Of a stretch of DNA of 64,000 bases, positions 45,542 to 54,343 are shown piece after piece; positions within the stretch are counted from its first letter, which is position 1; every line of letters begins with the position of its first letter. Origin of the DNA: a bacterium. Its GTDB lineage: Bacteria > Actinomycetota > Acidimicrobiia > Acidimicrobiales > Bin134. The notes under the pieces were generated by a model. That model saw nothing but the letters and a program-made list of their open reading frames with translations, had not been told where the DNA came from and searched no databases. Location of the stretch: positions 1 through 64,000 of the forward strand of contig JAPPAP010000019.1 of assembly GCA_026705465.1 (NCBI GenBank). The letters are read 5' to 3'. Both the position numbers and the translations under genes were made by a program.

Positions 45542-47176
45542 ATGGCAGAATTCGCCTACACCGAACTGCTCCCCAAGGGGCCTGACACCACCACCGAATA
45601 CCGGCTGCTGACCACGGACTACGTCTCCACCATCACGCTCGGCGACCGCCAATTTCTCCAAGTCGATCCCGAAGGCCTCCGGCTGCTCACCAGCGAGGCC
45701 ATGCGAGACATCGCCCATCTGTTGAGGTCGGGGCACTTGGCTCAGCTAGCCGCCATCTTGGACGACCCTGAGGCCTCGGCCAACGACCGGTTCGTGGCCA
45801 CCGAGCTGCTCCGCAACGCCAACATCGCCGCTGGCGGGGTGCTGCCCAGCTGCCAGGACACCGGAACCGCAGTGGTGGTGGGCCATAAGGGCGAGCGGGT
45901 GCTCACCGACGCCGACGACGAGCGAGCCATCGCCCAAGGGGTGTTCGACACCTTTCAGACCTCGAACCTCCGCTATTCCCAGCTGGCCCCGCTGACCATG
46001 TTCGAGGAACGCAACACGGGCAACAACCTGCCGGCCCAGATCGAGATCTACGCCACGCCGGGCGACGCCTACTCGTTCCTGTTCATGGCCAAAGGCGGCG
46101 GCTCAGCCAACAAGTCGTACTTGTTCCAGGAGACCACGGCGCTGCTCAACCCCCAATCGCTCACCCGCTTTTTGGACGAGCAGCTCCGCACCCTGGGCAC
46201 TGCCGCCTGCCCGCCCTACCACCTCGCAGTGGTCATCGGCGGCACCTCGGCGGAGTACACGCTCAAGGTGGCCAAATACGCCTCAGCCCACTATCTGGAC
46301 ACGCTGCCCACCGAAGGCTCCGATACCGGCCACGCCTACCGAGACCTGGAGTGGGAGGACCGCATTCTGGAGCTGACCCGGAACTTCGGTATCGGGGCCC
46401 AGTTCGGCGGCAAGTACTTCTGCCACGACGTCAGGGTGATTCGGCTGCCCCGTCACGGTGCTTCCTGCCCGGTGGGGGTGGCGGTGTCATGTTCGGCCGA
46501 CCGCCAAGCCCTGGGCAAGATCACCTCCGAGGGAATCTTCTTGGAGCAACTGGAGACCGACCCGGCCCGCTTCCTGCCGGAGGTCACCGACGACGAGTTG
46601 AGCGGCGAAGTGGTGCGCATCGACTTGGACCAGCCCATGGACGACATTTGCGCCGAGCTGTCCAAGTATCCGGTGAAGACCCGGCTGTCGCTCACCGGCA
46701 CCTTGGTCGTGGCCCGCGACTTGGCCCATGCCCAGATCAAAGAGCGGCTCGACGCCGGGGAGGCCATGCCGTCGTATTTTCGCGATCACCCCGTGTACTA
46801 CGCCGGCCCGGCCAAGACCCCAGAGGGCTACGCCTCAGGATCGTTCGGCCCCACCACGGCGGGGCGCATGGACCCCTATGTGGACCAGTTCCAAGCGGCC
46901 GGGGGGAGCCTGGTGATGTTGGCCAAGGGCAACCGGTCCCGCCCGGTGGTCGAGGCCTGCGCTCGCCACGGCGGGTTCTACCTCGGATCAATCGGCGGCC
47001 CGGCCGCCCGTCTGGCCAAGGACTCGATACGCATGGTTGAGGTGCTGGAATACCCCGAGCTGGGCATGGAGGCGGTGTTCCGCATCGAGGTGGAGGACTT
47101 CCCCGCTTTCATTGTGACTGACGACAAGGGAAACGATTTCTTTACCGAGGTGTCTACCCCGGTGAGGCTGGGCTGA
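45542..47176 (+). CDS. Fumarate hydratase class I
   Basis: Iron-sulfur fumarase of the TCA cycle; 544 residues, single chain. N-terminal domain with [20 protein letters not shown] (cluster Cys), [40 protein letters not shown] and [21 protein letters not shown]-terminal domain with [40 protein letters not shown] and [20 protein letters not shown]. The layout is that of FumA-type enzymes. ATG 45542. Confidence 0.96.
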   Translation: MAEFAYTELLPKGPDTTTEYRLLTTDYVSTITLGDRQFLQVDPEGLRLLTSEAMRDIAHLLRSGHLAQLAAILDDPEASANDRFVATELLRNANIAAGGVLPSCQDTGTAVVVGHKGERVLTDADDERAIAQGVFDTFQTSNLRYSQLAPLTMFEERNTGNNLPAQIEIYATPGDAYSFLFMAKGGGSANKSYLFQETTALLNPQSLTRFLDEQLRTLGTAACPPYHLAVVIGGTSAEYTLKVAKYASAHYLDTLPTEGSDTGHAYRDLEWEDRILELTRNFGIGAQFGGKYFCHDVRVIRLPRHGASCPVGVAVSCSADRQALGKITSEGIFLEQLETDPARFLPEVTDDELSGEVVRIDLDQPMDDICAELSKYPVKTRLSLTGTLVVARDLAHAQIKERLDAGEAMPSYFRDHPVYYAGPAKTPEGYASGSFGPTTAGRMDPYVDQFQAAGGSLVMLAKGNRSRPVVEACARHGGFYLGSIGGPAARLAKDSIRMVEVLEYPELGMEAVFRIEVEDFPAFIVTDDKGNDFFTEVSTPVRLG

Positions 47177-47192
47177 CAGGGAGGGACTTCCG

Positions 47193-47335
47193 GGCGGCGG
47201 CTTTATCCCCCGGCGGCGGGTCCTAGCGAACCGGCATGGCGGCGGCTTTATCCCCCGGCGGCGGGTCCTAGCGAACCGGCATGGCGGCGGCTTTATCCCC
47301 CGGCGGCGGGTCCTAGCGAACCGGCATGGCGGCGG
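47193..47335. repeat. Perfect 45-bp tandem repeat, three copies plus a start of a fourth
   Basis: Copies at 47193-47237, 47238-47282 and 47283-47327 are identical; each contains CTTTATCCCCCGGCGGCGGG and ends CCTAGCGAACCGGCAT. A fourth begins GGCGGCGG at 47328 and then turns into the 77-bp dispersed element. It is downstream of fumarase and has no open frame across it. There are no spacers, so it is not a CRISPR. Confidence 0.95.
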
Positions 47336-47407
47336 GTCCTGTCCGGGCCCAGCCCGCCGTCCTCCATAGAGTCCGGGCGGCGGGCGCCCTGAGCCCGGCC
47401 ACCCCCC
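47331..47407 (-). repeat. 77-bp dispersed repeat, copy A
   Basis: Reverse complement of the segment at 53627-53703, with about three mismatches in 77 bases by eye. The sequence is GC-rich and self-complementary: GCCCGCCG at 47352 pairs with CGGCGGGC at 47378 across an 18-base loop. It abuts the 45-bp tandem repeats and lies in the gap between convergent fumarase and acyl-CoA ligase genes. Confidence 0.85.
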
Positions 47408-47451
47408 ACCACACCTACCGGGGTTTGCCCAATCTCGGGTGATTGGTTGCT

Positions 47452-48987
47452 TTAGTTGATCTGGCGATCTTGACCAGCCCAGTAGGGCTCGCGCAGGCGG
47501 TACTTCTGGAGCTTGCCGGTGGCGGTGCGAGCCAGTTCATCACGGAACTCCACCGACGTGGGGCACTTGTAGTGGGCCAGGCGGCTCCGGCAGTGCTCGA
47601 TCAATTCGGACTCGGAGGCCGACTCCCCCGGCGCCAGCACCACTAGGGCCTTCACCGTCTCACCCCACTTCTCATCAGGCACGCCGATAACTGCCACCTC
47701 AGCCACCGCCTCGTGGGCGAACAGGGCGTCCTCCACTTCGATGGACGACACGTTCTCCCCGCCGGAGATGATCACATCCTTCTTGCGGTCCGACAGGGTG
47801 AGGTAGCCCTCCTCGTCGATGAGTCCCCCGTCGCCGGTGTGGAACCAGCCCCCGGCCAAGGCCTCGGCCGAGGCGTCGGGCTGCTCCCAATACCCCTCCA
47901 ACACGTGGTTGCCCCGGGCCAGTACTTCGCCGGAGTCATCCACGCCCAGTGAGATGCCCAGAGCGGGAACGCCCTGTCGGGACAGCTTGACCGCCCGATC
48001 CGCCGGGCTCAGATGATCCCACTCGGCCCGACGGCGGTTGATGGTCAGGTAGGGCGCGGTCTCGGTGAGCCCGTAGAGCTGCATGAACTCCCAGCCCAAC
48101 TCGGTCTCCATCCGCTCAATGGTGCGGGTGGGCGGGGGTGCGCCGGCCACCGTCATGCGCACTCGTCCCGAACCGGGAATCTCCCCGTCCCAGTCTTGAG
48201 CTGCATCCAGAACCGCAGCCACCACCGCAGGCGCCCCGCACAGGTAGGTCACCCCGTGGTGCTCAATCCGGCGCAATATCTCCGCTCCATCCACCTTGCG
48301 AAGCACGATGTGGCGGGCCCCAGCACCGCTGACTGCGTAGGGCATGCCCCATCCGTTGCAGTGGAACATGGGCAGGGTGTGGAGGTACACATCCCGGTCG
48401 CTGACTCCGGCGGCCCAGCCGAATGTGGTGGCGTTCAGCCACAACGAGCGATGGGTCATCTGCACACCCTTGGGGCGGGCCGTGGTGCCGGAGGTGTAGT
48501 TGATGGTGGCGGTGGCTTCCTCGTCCGGAGTCCATGCCTCGGGCTCCACACCGAATCGATACAGGGATGCATCGGTCTCAGCGCCAAGCACGTATCGGTG
48601 GCGGCAATCCACGTCGGCCAGCGCGTCGGCCAGCTCCGGGTCGATCAACAGCATCGTGGCCCCGCAGTGCTCCACGATGTAGCTGATCTCCTCCTGGTTG
48701 AGCCGGAAGTTGATGGGTACACACACCCGGCCGTACCCGCTCACCCCGAATAGCGAGACCATCAGCCGGGCGGCGTTATGGGAGACGATGGCCACCCGTT
48801 CTCCGAAGCCGACTTCGTGCTCGTCCAAAGCAGCGGCCTGAGCCCGGGCCAATTCGGCCATTCGGGAGTAGGTCAGCTCGCCCCACCCCTCAGCCGGCTG
48901 ATCCGGCTCGTCCACGATCCCCACTCGATCGCCGTACACCGTCTCGGCCCGATCCAGAAAGTCCCGCACACTCAGAGCTACTTTCAT
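47452..48987 (-). CDS. AMP-dependent acyl-CoA synthetase/ligase
   Basis: Adenylate-forming enzyme, 511 residues. Motifs: GERVAIVSHNAARLMVSLFG, TATINYTSGTTARPKGVQMT (P-loop), LPMFHCNGWGMPYAVSG, MQLYGLTETAPYLTINRRR, GWFHTGDGGLIDEEGYLTL (ATP Asp), DRKKDVIISGGENVSSIEVE and RTATGKLQKYRLR (catalytic Lys). The MFHCNGWGMP form is that of the medium-chain/aryl ligases in beta-oxidation, but substrate is not determined. ATG 48987. Confidence 0.92.
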   Translation of the reverse strand: MKVALSVRDFLDRAETVYGDRVGIVDEPDQPAEGWGELTYSRMAELARAQAAALDEHEVGFGERVAIVSHNAARLMVSLFGVSGYGRVCVPINFRLNQEEISYIVEHCGATMLLIDPELADALADVDCRHRYVLGAETDASLYRFGVEPEAWTPDEEATATINYTSGTTARPKGVQMTHRSLWLNATTFGWAAGVSDRDVYLHTLPMFHCNGWGMPYAVSGAGARHIVLRKVDGAEILRRIEHHGVTYLCGAPAVVAAVLDAAQDWDGEIPGSGRVRMTVAGAPPPTRTIERMETELGWEFMQLYGLTETAPYLTINRRRAEWDHLSPADRAVKLSRQGVPALGISLGVDDSGEVLARGNHVLEGYWEQPDASAEALAGGWFHTGDGGLIDEEGYLTLSDRKKDVIISGGENVSSIEVEDALFAHEAVAEVAVIGVPDEKWGETVKALVVLAPGESASESELIEHCRSRLAHYKCPTSVEFRDELARTATGKLQKYRLREPYWAGQDRQIN

Positions 48988-49111
48988 TGCCCCACCGTAT
49001 CCATCCCACCCGCCCACCTACATAGGCGGCTTGCCCCATCTCTATGTGCGGACCAACAGAAGGCTCATGCACGACATGGGTTGACCGCCGCCTCCTCGTA
49101 CAATTTCCGCC

Positions 49112-50410
49112 GTGACGGTTGTACGAGTTCTGGGCACAGTTGGGAAGACCGTCATCGCCCTCGGGCTCATCATTCTGCTGTTCGGGATATTCCAACTTTG
49201 GGGAACTGGTGTCATCGAAGCCCGGGCTCAACAGAACCTGGACGACGACTTCTCCGATCTGTTGGAGGCATCCAGCCAGTGGGAGGCCGCCCCGCCTCCC
49301 CCGGTTGCCACGCCCCCACCCGTTCCCGCCAGCACCCCTGAGCCCAACTCCACCCCTGATCCCACCGATACCCCTCCCATCAGCGATGCAAGCTCGCAGT
49401 CTTCGACCTCCACTCCCACGCCAGCGCCGGAACTATCCCAAGAGCCTCTTCCACCACCTACTCCCCCTCCGGAGTGGCTGGCCATGCTCTATCGAGAGCA
49501 GGGATTGGCCGTCGCCCGCATCCAGATCCCCAGGATCGGTGTGGACAAGACCGTTGTGGAGGGCGTGCGGGTCAGCGACCTCCGCAAGGGCCCCGGTCAC
49601 TATCCAGCCACTCCCATACCCGGCCAAGCCGGCAATGCGGCCATTGCCGGCCATCGCACAACGTACGGGGCACCGTTCGGCGAGATCGATGAACTGCTCC
49701 CCGGAGACGAGATAATCGTCACCACCATCCAAGGGGAGTTCGTCTACCAGGTGATAGAGCAAGGAGAGGGCTACGGACATTTCATCGTTCCCCCTACCGC
49801 AATTGAGGTCCTCGAACAGAATTTCCGCGACCACCCCAACCGCCTCACCCTGACGGCTTGCCACCCCAAGGGCTCTGCCCGCCAGCGAATCATCGTGGTG
49901 GGAGAGCTGGTGGGTGAGCCTGCCCCCACATACCCCCGGCCCGGACAGGAGGAACAGCCTGCCCCACAACTAGCTGACGAGAACGTGGACGAGGCGGAAG
50001 CAAGCGATCAGACCATTACCCCAACCGCCACTCCCGAGCCTTCCGACGGGGCGAGCACGCCAGCACCCGCCTCTTCGCCAACCGCGGACCCAACCCCGGA
50101 ACCCGACGAGGCGACGACTCCCACGCCCACCTCTTCGCCAACCGCGGACCCGATCCCGGAGCCCGACGAGGCGGACGAAGAGGAAGCGGTGCCAGTGGCT
50201 GATTCTTTCGGCGAAGGCCTCAACGGTGACTCTGACGGGTTGCTCCCGGCCATCCTGTGGGGCCTCGCCGCGCTGGCCATTTGGTTCTCCGCCTTCTTTG
50301 CCGGGCATCGGTGGAAGAAGCTCCCGGCCTACGCTCTATCGGCAGTGCCCTTCCTCATTGTGCTGTTCATGGCGTTCTGGCATATCGACCGAGTTCTCCC
50401 CTCGTACTGA
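49112..50410 (+). CDS. Class E sortase with C-terminal membrane hairpin
   Basis: 432 residues. N-terminal membrane helix (TVIALGLIILLFGIFQLWG), a long Pro/Ser/Thr linker (~60-130), then the sortase domain: LAVARIQIPRIGVDKTVVEG, AIAGHRTTYGAPFGEIDELL (catalytic His), RLTLTACHPKGSARQRIIVV (catalytic Cys and Arg). After it come two 20-residue Pro/Thr/Asp repeats (SSPTADPTPEPDEATTPTPT) and two more hydrophobic helices near the end (AILWGLAALAIWFSAFFAG and YALSAVPFLIVLFMAFW). Typical class E sortases lack this tail. No obvious LAxTG substrate is encoded nearby. GTG 49112. Confidence 0.9.
   Translation: MTVVRVLGTVGKTVIALGLIILLFGIFQLWGTGVIEARAQQNLDDDFSDLLEASSQWEAAPPPPVATPPPVPASTPEPNSTPDPTDTPPISDASSQSSTSTPTPAPELSQEPLPPPTPPPEWLAMLYREQGLAVARIQIPRIGVDKTVVEGVRVSDLRKGPGHYPATPIPGQAGNAAIAGHRTTYGAPFGEIDELLPGDEIIVTTIQGEFVYQVIEQGEGYGHFIVPPTAIEVLEQNFRDHPNRLTLTACHPKGSARQRIIVVGELVGEPAPTYPRPGQEEQPAPQLADENVDEAEASDQTITPTATPEPSDGASTPAPASSPTADPTPEPDEATTPTPTSSPTADPIPEPDEADEEEAVPVADSFGEGLNGDSDGLLPAILWGLAALAIWFSAFFAGHRWKKLPAYALSAVPFLIVLFMAFWHIDRVLPSY
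50071..50190 (+). repeat. 60-bp tandem repeat x2 in the sortase tail
   Basis: CTCTTCGCCAACCGCGGACC occurs at 50071 and again at 50131, a 60-bp period. It encodes two 20-residue Pro/Thr/Asp/Glu units in the sortase tail before the membrane hairpin. Confidence 0.85.
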
Positions 50411-50437
50411 TTTGATCGACACGATGCTGGAGACCCG

Positions 50438-50995
50438 ATGAAGCGCATCTTCCTCCCCATAGCGCTGTCACTTGCGTTGGCAACGGCCAGCTGCGGCAGC
50501 GACCAACCGGAGGACTCTCTGCTCGACGAGGTGTTCGTCGTGCCCACCGCCGAACCCGACCTGCTACCCACCGAAGAGGACCTGCGGGACCGCTTCGAAG
50601 GGACCGTTACCGATCCCTACGACCTTCTCGTAGGCACATGTTTCAATCAGTACACCTACCGGGACCGCAACGATCTACTGGCCCAACTGACCACCGCCAT
50701 CGGCTGCACCCGTCCCCATAACGCCCAGGTGTACGCCATCGTGATCCACGACGCCCCCGCCGGCGCCCCCTATCCCGGAGAAGAAGCGGTCAACGGCTGG
50801 GGGGTGCTGGAGTGCTACGACCGGTTTGAGCCCTTCGTCGGCCTCGTCTACGAGAAATCCGAGCTCGACATCGGCATGATCACTCCTAGCCGCACCGACT
50901 GGGAAGGCGCTGACAATCTCCGGCGCATCTCCTGTTACGTGTTCAGCCGTAAGCACCTGCTCATCATCGGCACCATGGAGGACATCAGGCTCTAG
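50438..50995 (+). CDS. Lipoprotein with septum-formation domain
   Basis: 185 residues. A signal peptide with lipobox LALATASC (Cys19) is followed by an acidic linker and a domain with VGTCFNQYTYRD, IGCTRPHNAQVYAIV, WGVLECYDRFEPFVG and DWEGADNLRRISCYVF. The order G-C...C-x-x-PH-x-A-Q-V...C...W..G..R...C matches the actinobacterial Septum_form family. Role unknown; anchored outside the membrane. 27 bases after sortase E, probably one transcript. Confidence 0.8.
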   Translation: MKRIFLPIALSLALATASCGSDQPEDSLLDEVFVVPTAEPDLLPTEEDLRDRFEGTVTDPYDLLVGTCFNQYTYRDRNDLLAQLTTAIGCTRPHNAQVYAIVIHDAPAGAPYPGEEAVNGWGVLECYDRFEPFVGLVYEKSELDIGMITPSRTDWEGADNLRRISCYVFSRKHLLIIGTMEDIRL

Positions 50996-51013
50996 CGGAG
51001 TGTCGTGGGCGGC

Positions 51014-52186
51014 TCACGCCATCAGTGCAGCCAGTGCCGTCCACGACTGCGGTGTGGCACCGCAACCGGTTCCATCGTCAGGATCCCAATACTCGGAGAA
51101 GCCGCTTCGCATTGCGCCCCGGACAGTGGCCGAGGCCACTGCCCCAGCGACTTCGTGCCGGCCCTGTCGACGCAGGCCCACCCACGTCAGATAGCTGAGC
51201 TGGGGCCAAGCCGGCCCCCGCCAATACGAACGTGAGTCGAATCCGGGCTCCCCTCGGTGAACCCCGGCCGGTCCACACCACCCGCCGTAGGCCGAGGGAT
51301 CGACCATGTCGGCCGCCACAGTATCGATTTGCTCGGTGTCAGCGGCGACCAGCATCGGCAATAGGCCGTCCAGGGTGCGAACTCTCCCCGACCCCGACTC
51401 CGATGCCCCAGCATCGGTCCAGGTTCGGCGGGATTGATCCCACTGTTCGGCCAGGCAACCGGCTAGCTCATCGGCTTGGTCGGTGGTTTCCGATCGACCG
51501 GTCACGGTGGCCAATTCCCGGGCGTTGAAGGCCACCAAGGCGTTGAATCCCGCCGACGCGGATTCGAATACCGGGTTGGCCACGGGAGAACCAGCGGAGC
51601 TGCGCTGGATCGATACCACAAGCTGGTTCTTGACCCGCCGCCAGGAGTCCAGGGAGAACCCACCAGGGCAGAAGTCGTCCCAGCGGGGGCTGTCATCCGC
51701 GCCGCTCTCCCATGGATGGCACAGCGCAATCAGCCCGTTGGCCAGACGCTGACGATCGACCAGCAGAAACCGCAGACCGTTCTCGGCCTTGGCCACAGTC
51801 TCCTCGTCGACGTCCACTCCCCGGCGAACGAGTTCGGCCACTGCATGGCCGTACATGGGGGGCTGGGTGATGGACGATGCGTCGTCGCGTCCCCACAGGT
51901 CGGCTGCCACACCGGGATTGCGGACATAATTCATGTGGGGGACAAACCCGTCGGCGCCCTGAACCGATAGCGCGCTTTGAAGCTCGATCAGTCCACGATC
52001 GTCGCCCAATTCGGCCCAGCACACGGCATGAAAGCACGAGTCCCACAGCCACTGCCAGGGGTACGTCGCCGGATTCGGAACGGCATACCCCTCGGGAACC
52101 CAGTGGGCCTCCAAGACCGCTCGAGCCGCCTCCCGCACCACTGAGCGGTCATACTCGGCTGGCCCGTCTATATCTTCCCCATCCAT
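51014..52186 (-). CDS. GH63-like (alpha/alpha)6 glycoside hydrolase
   Basis: ~390 residues. Motifs: PATYPWQWLWDSCFHAVCWA, DGFVPHMNYVRNP, SITQPPMYGHAVAELVRRG, VHRGEPGFDSRSYWRGPAWP, QLSYLTWVGLRRQGRHEV and SGFSEYWDPDDGTGCGATPQ, SWTALAALM. The WRGPxW and GFxEYxxP motifs are those of GH63 and the related mannosyl/glucosylglycerate hydrolases, so it may release a compatible solute or process a glycan. No signal peptide, so cytoplasmic. ATG 52186 is preferred over 52228 (both lack a strong ribosome site). Divergent from a glycosyltransferase. Confidence 0.8.
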   Translation of the reverse strand: MDGEDIDGPAEYDRSVVREAARAVLEAHWVPEGYAVPNPATYPWQWLWDSCFHAVCWAELGDDRGLIELQSALSVQGADGFVPHMNYVRNPGVAADLWGRDDASSITQPPMYGHAVAELVRRGVDVDEETVAKAENGLRFLLVDRQRLANGLIALCHPWESGADDSPRWDDFCPGGFSLDSWRRVKNQLVVSIQRSSAGSPVANPVFESASAGFNALVAFNARELATVTGRSETTDQADELAGCLAEQWDQSRRTWTDAGASESGSGRVRTLDGLLPMLVAADTEQIDTVAADMVDPSAYGGWCGPAGVHRGEPGFDSRSYWRGPAWPQLSYLTWVGLRRQGRHEVAGAVASATVRGAMRSGFSEYWDPDDGTGCGATPQSWTALAALMA

Positions 52187-52252
52187 TTCTTCACAGTCTC
52201 GCGGATGAGGCTGATCTGATTGCCTCATGGAAAATCTGGTTACCTCGTAGGA

Positions 52253-53281
52253 ATGGCACGGGGCGCGATCGTCTCTTTTCGACTGGGATTGAGCGACGGC
52301 GTGTCGGTCGTCGCCCGCCTATGGCAAGAGATGCTCACCGACATCGGCTTTGAGATGGTGACTGTGGCCGCCGAGGGTCCGGTAGACCGGCTGGTTCCGG
52401 GCTTGGGCATCAACCAGCCTGATGGGCCTGATCCCGAAGTCTTTTCCGCCGCGGTGGCCGACGTCGACCTGGTGGTGGTGGAAAACCTCTGCACTATCCC
52501 GCTCAACCTCCCCGCAGCTCGCACGGTGGCCCGAACGCTCGCCGGCCGCCCCGCCATCCTCCATCACCACGATCCCCCCTGGCAGCGGGAGCGGTTCGCC
52601 TCGGTCACCGAATTGCCTCCCCACGACCCCTCCTGGCGTCATGTGGTCATCAATCAGCTCACCGCTGAGCAGTTCGCCCTGCGAGGCCTCGAGGCCACGG
52701 TGATCTACAACGGATTCGACACCCACCGTCCCGAGGGCGACCGAGCGGCGATGCGGGCCAAGCTGATGGTGGATGACGAGACCCTCCTCGTTGCCCACCC
52801 GGTGCGGGCCATTCCCCGGAAGAACATTCCTGCGGCCATTGCCATCGCCGAGGAGCTGGAGGGCACCTATTGGCTGATGGGGCAAGCCGAAGAAGGGTAC
52901 GACGCTGCCTTGGATCAGCTGCTGGCCGATGCCCGCTGCCCAGTCATTCATCGGCCGGTGGCCCGCACTCCTGACATCTACGCCGCTGCCGATCTGGTGG
53001 TGTTCCCCTCCACTTGGGAGGGATTCGGCAATCCCCCGGTGGAGGCAGCCATCTGGCGACGTCCCTGCGTGGTGGGCAGCTATCCGGTGGCCGAGGAGTT
53101 GACCGAATTCGGGTTCCTGTGGTTCTCCCCCGATCGCCTCGACGAGGTGCGTACGTTTTTGAACTGCCCCGACACCGATCTGTTGGACCAGAATCAAGCC
53201 ATCGCCCAGCAGCACTTCTCTTTGGAGCGGGTCCGAGCAGACTTGGTCGCCCTCTTGGATAGCGCCGGTTGGCTCTCATGA
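52253..53281 (+). CDS. Glycosyltransferase family 4/GT-B
   Basis: 342 residues, no membrane segment. Rossmann start (FRLGLSDGVSVVARLWQEML), LPAARTVARTLAGRPAILHH, VVINQLTAEQFALRGLEATV, IYNGFDTHRPEGDR, LVAHPVRAIPRKNIPAAIAI and the C-terminal donor-site stretch LVVFPSTWEGFGNPPVEAAI, GSYPVAEELTEFG (E-x7-E). The acceptor is unknown; linkage to the divergent hydrolase suggests a shared sugar (inference). ATG 52253 with TAGGA upstream. Overlaps the next gene by ATGA. Confidence 0.88.
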   Translation: MARGAIVSFRLGLSDGVSVVARLWQEMLTDIGFEMVTVAAEGPVDRLVPGLGINQPDGPDPEVFSAAVADVDLVVVENLCTIPLNLPAARTVARTLAGRPAILHHHDPPWQRERFASVTELPPHDPSWRHVVINQLTAEQFALRGLEATVIYNGFDTHRPEGDRAAMRAKLMVDDETLLVAHPVRAIPRKNIPAAIAIAEELEGTYWLMGQAEEGYDAALDQLLADARCPVIHRPVARTPDIYAAADLVVFPSTWEGFGNPPVEAAIWRRPCVVGSYPVAEELTEFGFLWFSPDRLDEVRTFLNCPDTDLLDQNQAIAQQHFSLERVRADLVALLDSAGWLS

Positions 53282-53532
53282 GCTCTGACGACCTCGCTGC
53301 CCGCCGACGACGTATTGCGCAGGCAACCGCAGCCGGCCAACGGCTGGGCTACTTCCTCTATCTGGCCGCGGTGGCCTTGTTCTTCACCGGCTTCGCCACC
53401 AGCTTTCGGAGCCCTCTGGTCACCGCCATCATCGTCTGCCTCTTGGTCGGCTCCCTTGTCCTCGCCCCCGCCATCATCTTTTCCTACGCCGTGCGCGCCG
53501 CCAACCGCGAGGATCCCCTCCCCCCTCATTAA
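53278..53532 (+). CDS. Small membrane protein (84 aa)
   Basis: Two membrane helices: LGYFLYLAAVALFFTGFAT and VTAIIVCLLVGSLVLAPAII, after a basic cytoplasmic start (DDLAARRRRIAQATAAGQR). Starts ATG 53278, sharing ATGA with the glycosyltransferase stop. Family not recognised. Confidence 0.75.
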   Translation: MSSDDLAARRRRIAQATAAGQRLGYFLYLAAVALFFTGFATSFRSPLVTAIIVCLLVGSLVLAPAIIFSYAVRAANREDPLPPH

Positions 53533-53626
53533 CAAGTCAAGAGGAGTGCGCTCCAGCGGTAGGCGTGGCGGGGGGTGGCGGTCCTCAACTCAAAAAGGAG
53601 GGCTGCGGAACGCGGATAGGCAGGCT

Positions 53627-53703
53627 GGGGGGTGGCCCGGCTCAGGGCGCCCGCCGCCCGGACTCCATGGAGGACGGCGGGCTGGGCCGGGACAGGACCC
53701 GCC
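53627..53703 (+). repeat. 77-bp dispersed repeat, copy B
   Basis: About 96% identical by eye to the reverse complement of 47331-47407. Here it is flanked by CAGGCTGG (53621) and CCAGCCTG (53702), an extra inverted repeat that would close the whole element into one long hairpin. It lies in the gap between the small membrane protein and the convergent NUDIX gene. Confidence 0.85.
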
Positions 53704-53720
53704 AGCCTGCCGGGGGGTGG

Positions 53721-54215
53721 TCAACCCAAGGGGCTTATATCAATCGGCTCATCAGGCAGCCGACCAGCAACTACATCAGGCAAGAATTCCCGCAGCCGCT
53801 CCGGCAACACCTTCTCATCAGAGGCCAGCAGCTCTTCCAACGTCCACCACCGCGCCTCCTCGAACGCGGCCGCCTCCAAGGCCTCGAGGTGCTGTGGATC
53901 CCACTCACCCCCGTCGGGACACCAGGCCACATGGATGCGCTCACGAGAGTCGAAGTGGATGCCGGCGAAATCGAACTCCACATGCTGGGTCCAGATGCAA
54001 GGACCGACCTCCACGTCGGCGAACCCGGCCTCCTCCCAGAGCTCGCGGCGAGCACATTCGGCAAAGTCCTCTCCCGGGTCCAGTCCGCCACCGGGAATCT
54101 CCCACCACGGTGGCTTGTGGGGGTCGATCGGGTCACTGGCGCGCATCAGAAAGACGCGCCCGTGCCGGTCGAGCAGCACGGCACGAGCCGCTGGGCGCCG
54201 CAGAGTCCACGCCAT
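53721..54215 (-). CDS. NUDIX hydrolase
   Basis: 164 residues. The Nudix box is intact: GGGLDPGEDFAECARRELWE followed by EAGF (G-x5-E-x7-REUxEExGU). The start ATG 54215 (MAWTLRRPAARAVLLDRHG) and WWEIPGG before the box are typical of small diphosphatases. Substrate not assignable. Confidence 0.9.
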   Translation of the reverse strand: MAWTLRRPAARAVLLDRHGRVFLMRASDPIDPHKPPWWEIPGGGLDPGEDFAECARRELWEEAGFADVEVGPCIWTQHVEFDFAGIHFDSRERIHVAWCPDGGEWDPQHLEALEAAAFEEARWWTLEELLASDEKVLPERLREFLPDVVAGRLPDEPIDISPLG

Positions 54216-54343
54216 GAGCGGCGACCCTACCCCTCCACAATTCACGCGGGCAGCTTCAATCCCAACTGGTGGTGGAATAGATGGCCGGCAACGAGCGCCG
54301 GTACAGTCCCGACCGACAGATCAATACCCGGGGGTTGCCCAAG

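Noticed and set aside
47193..47335. CRISPR array
   Set aside because: Repeats are directly adjacent with no spacers, only three copies, no cas genes.
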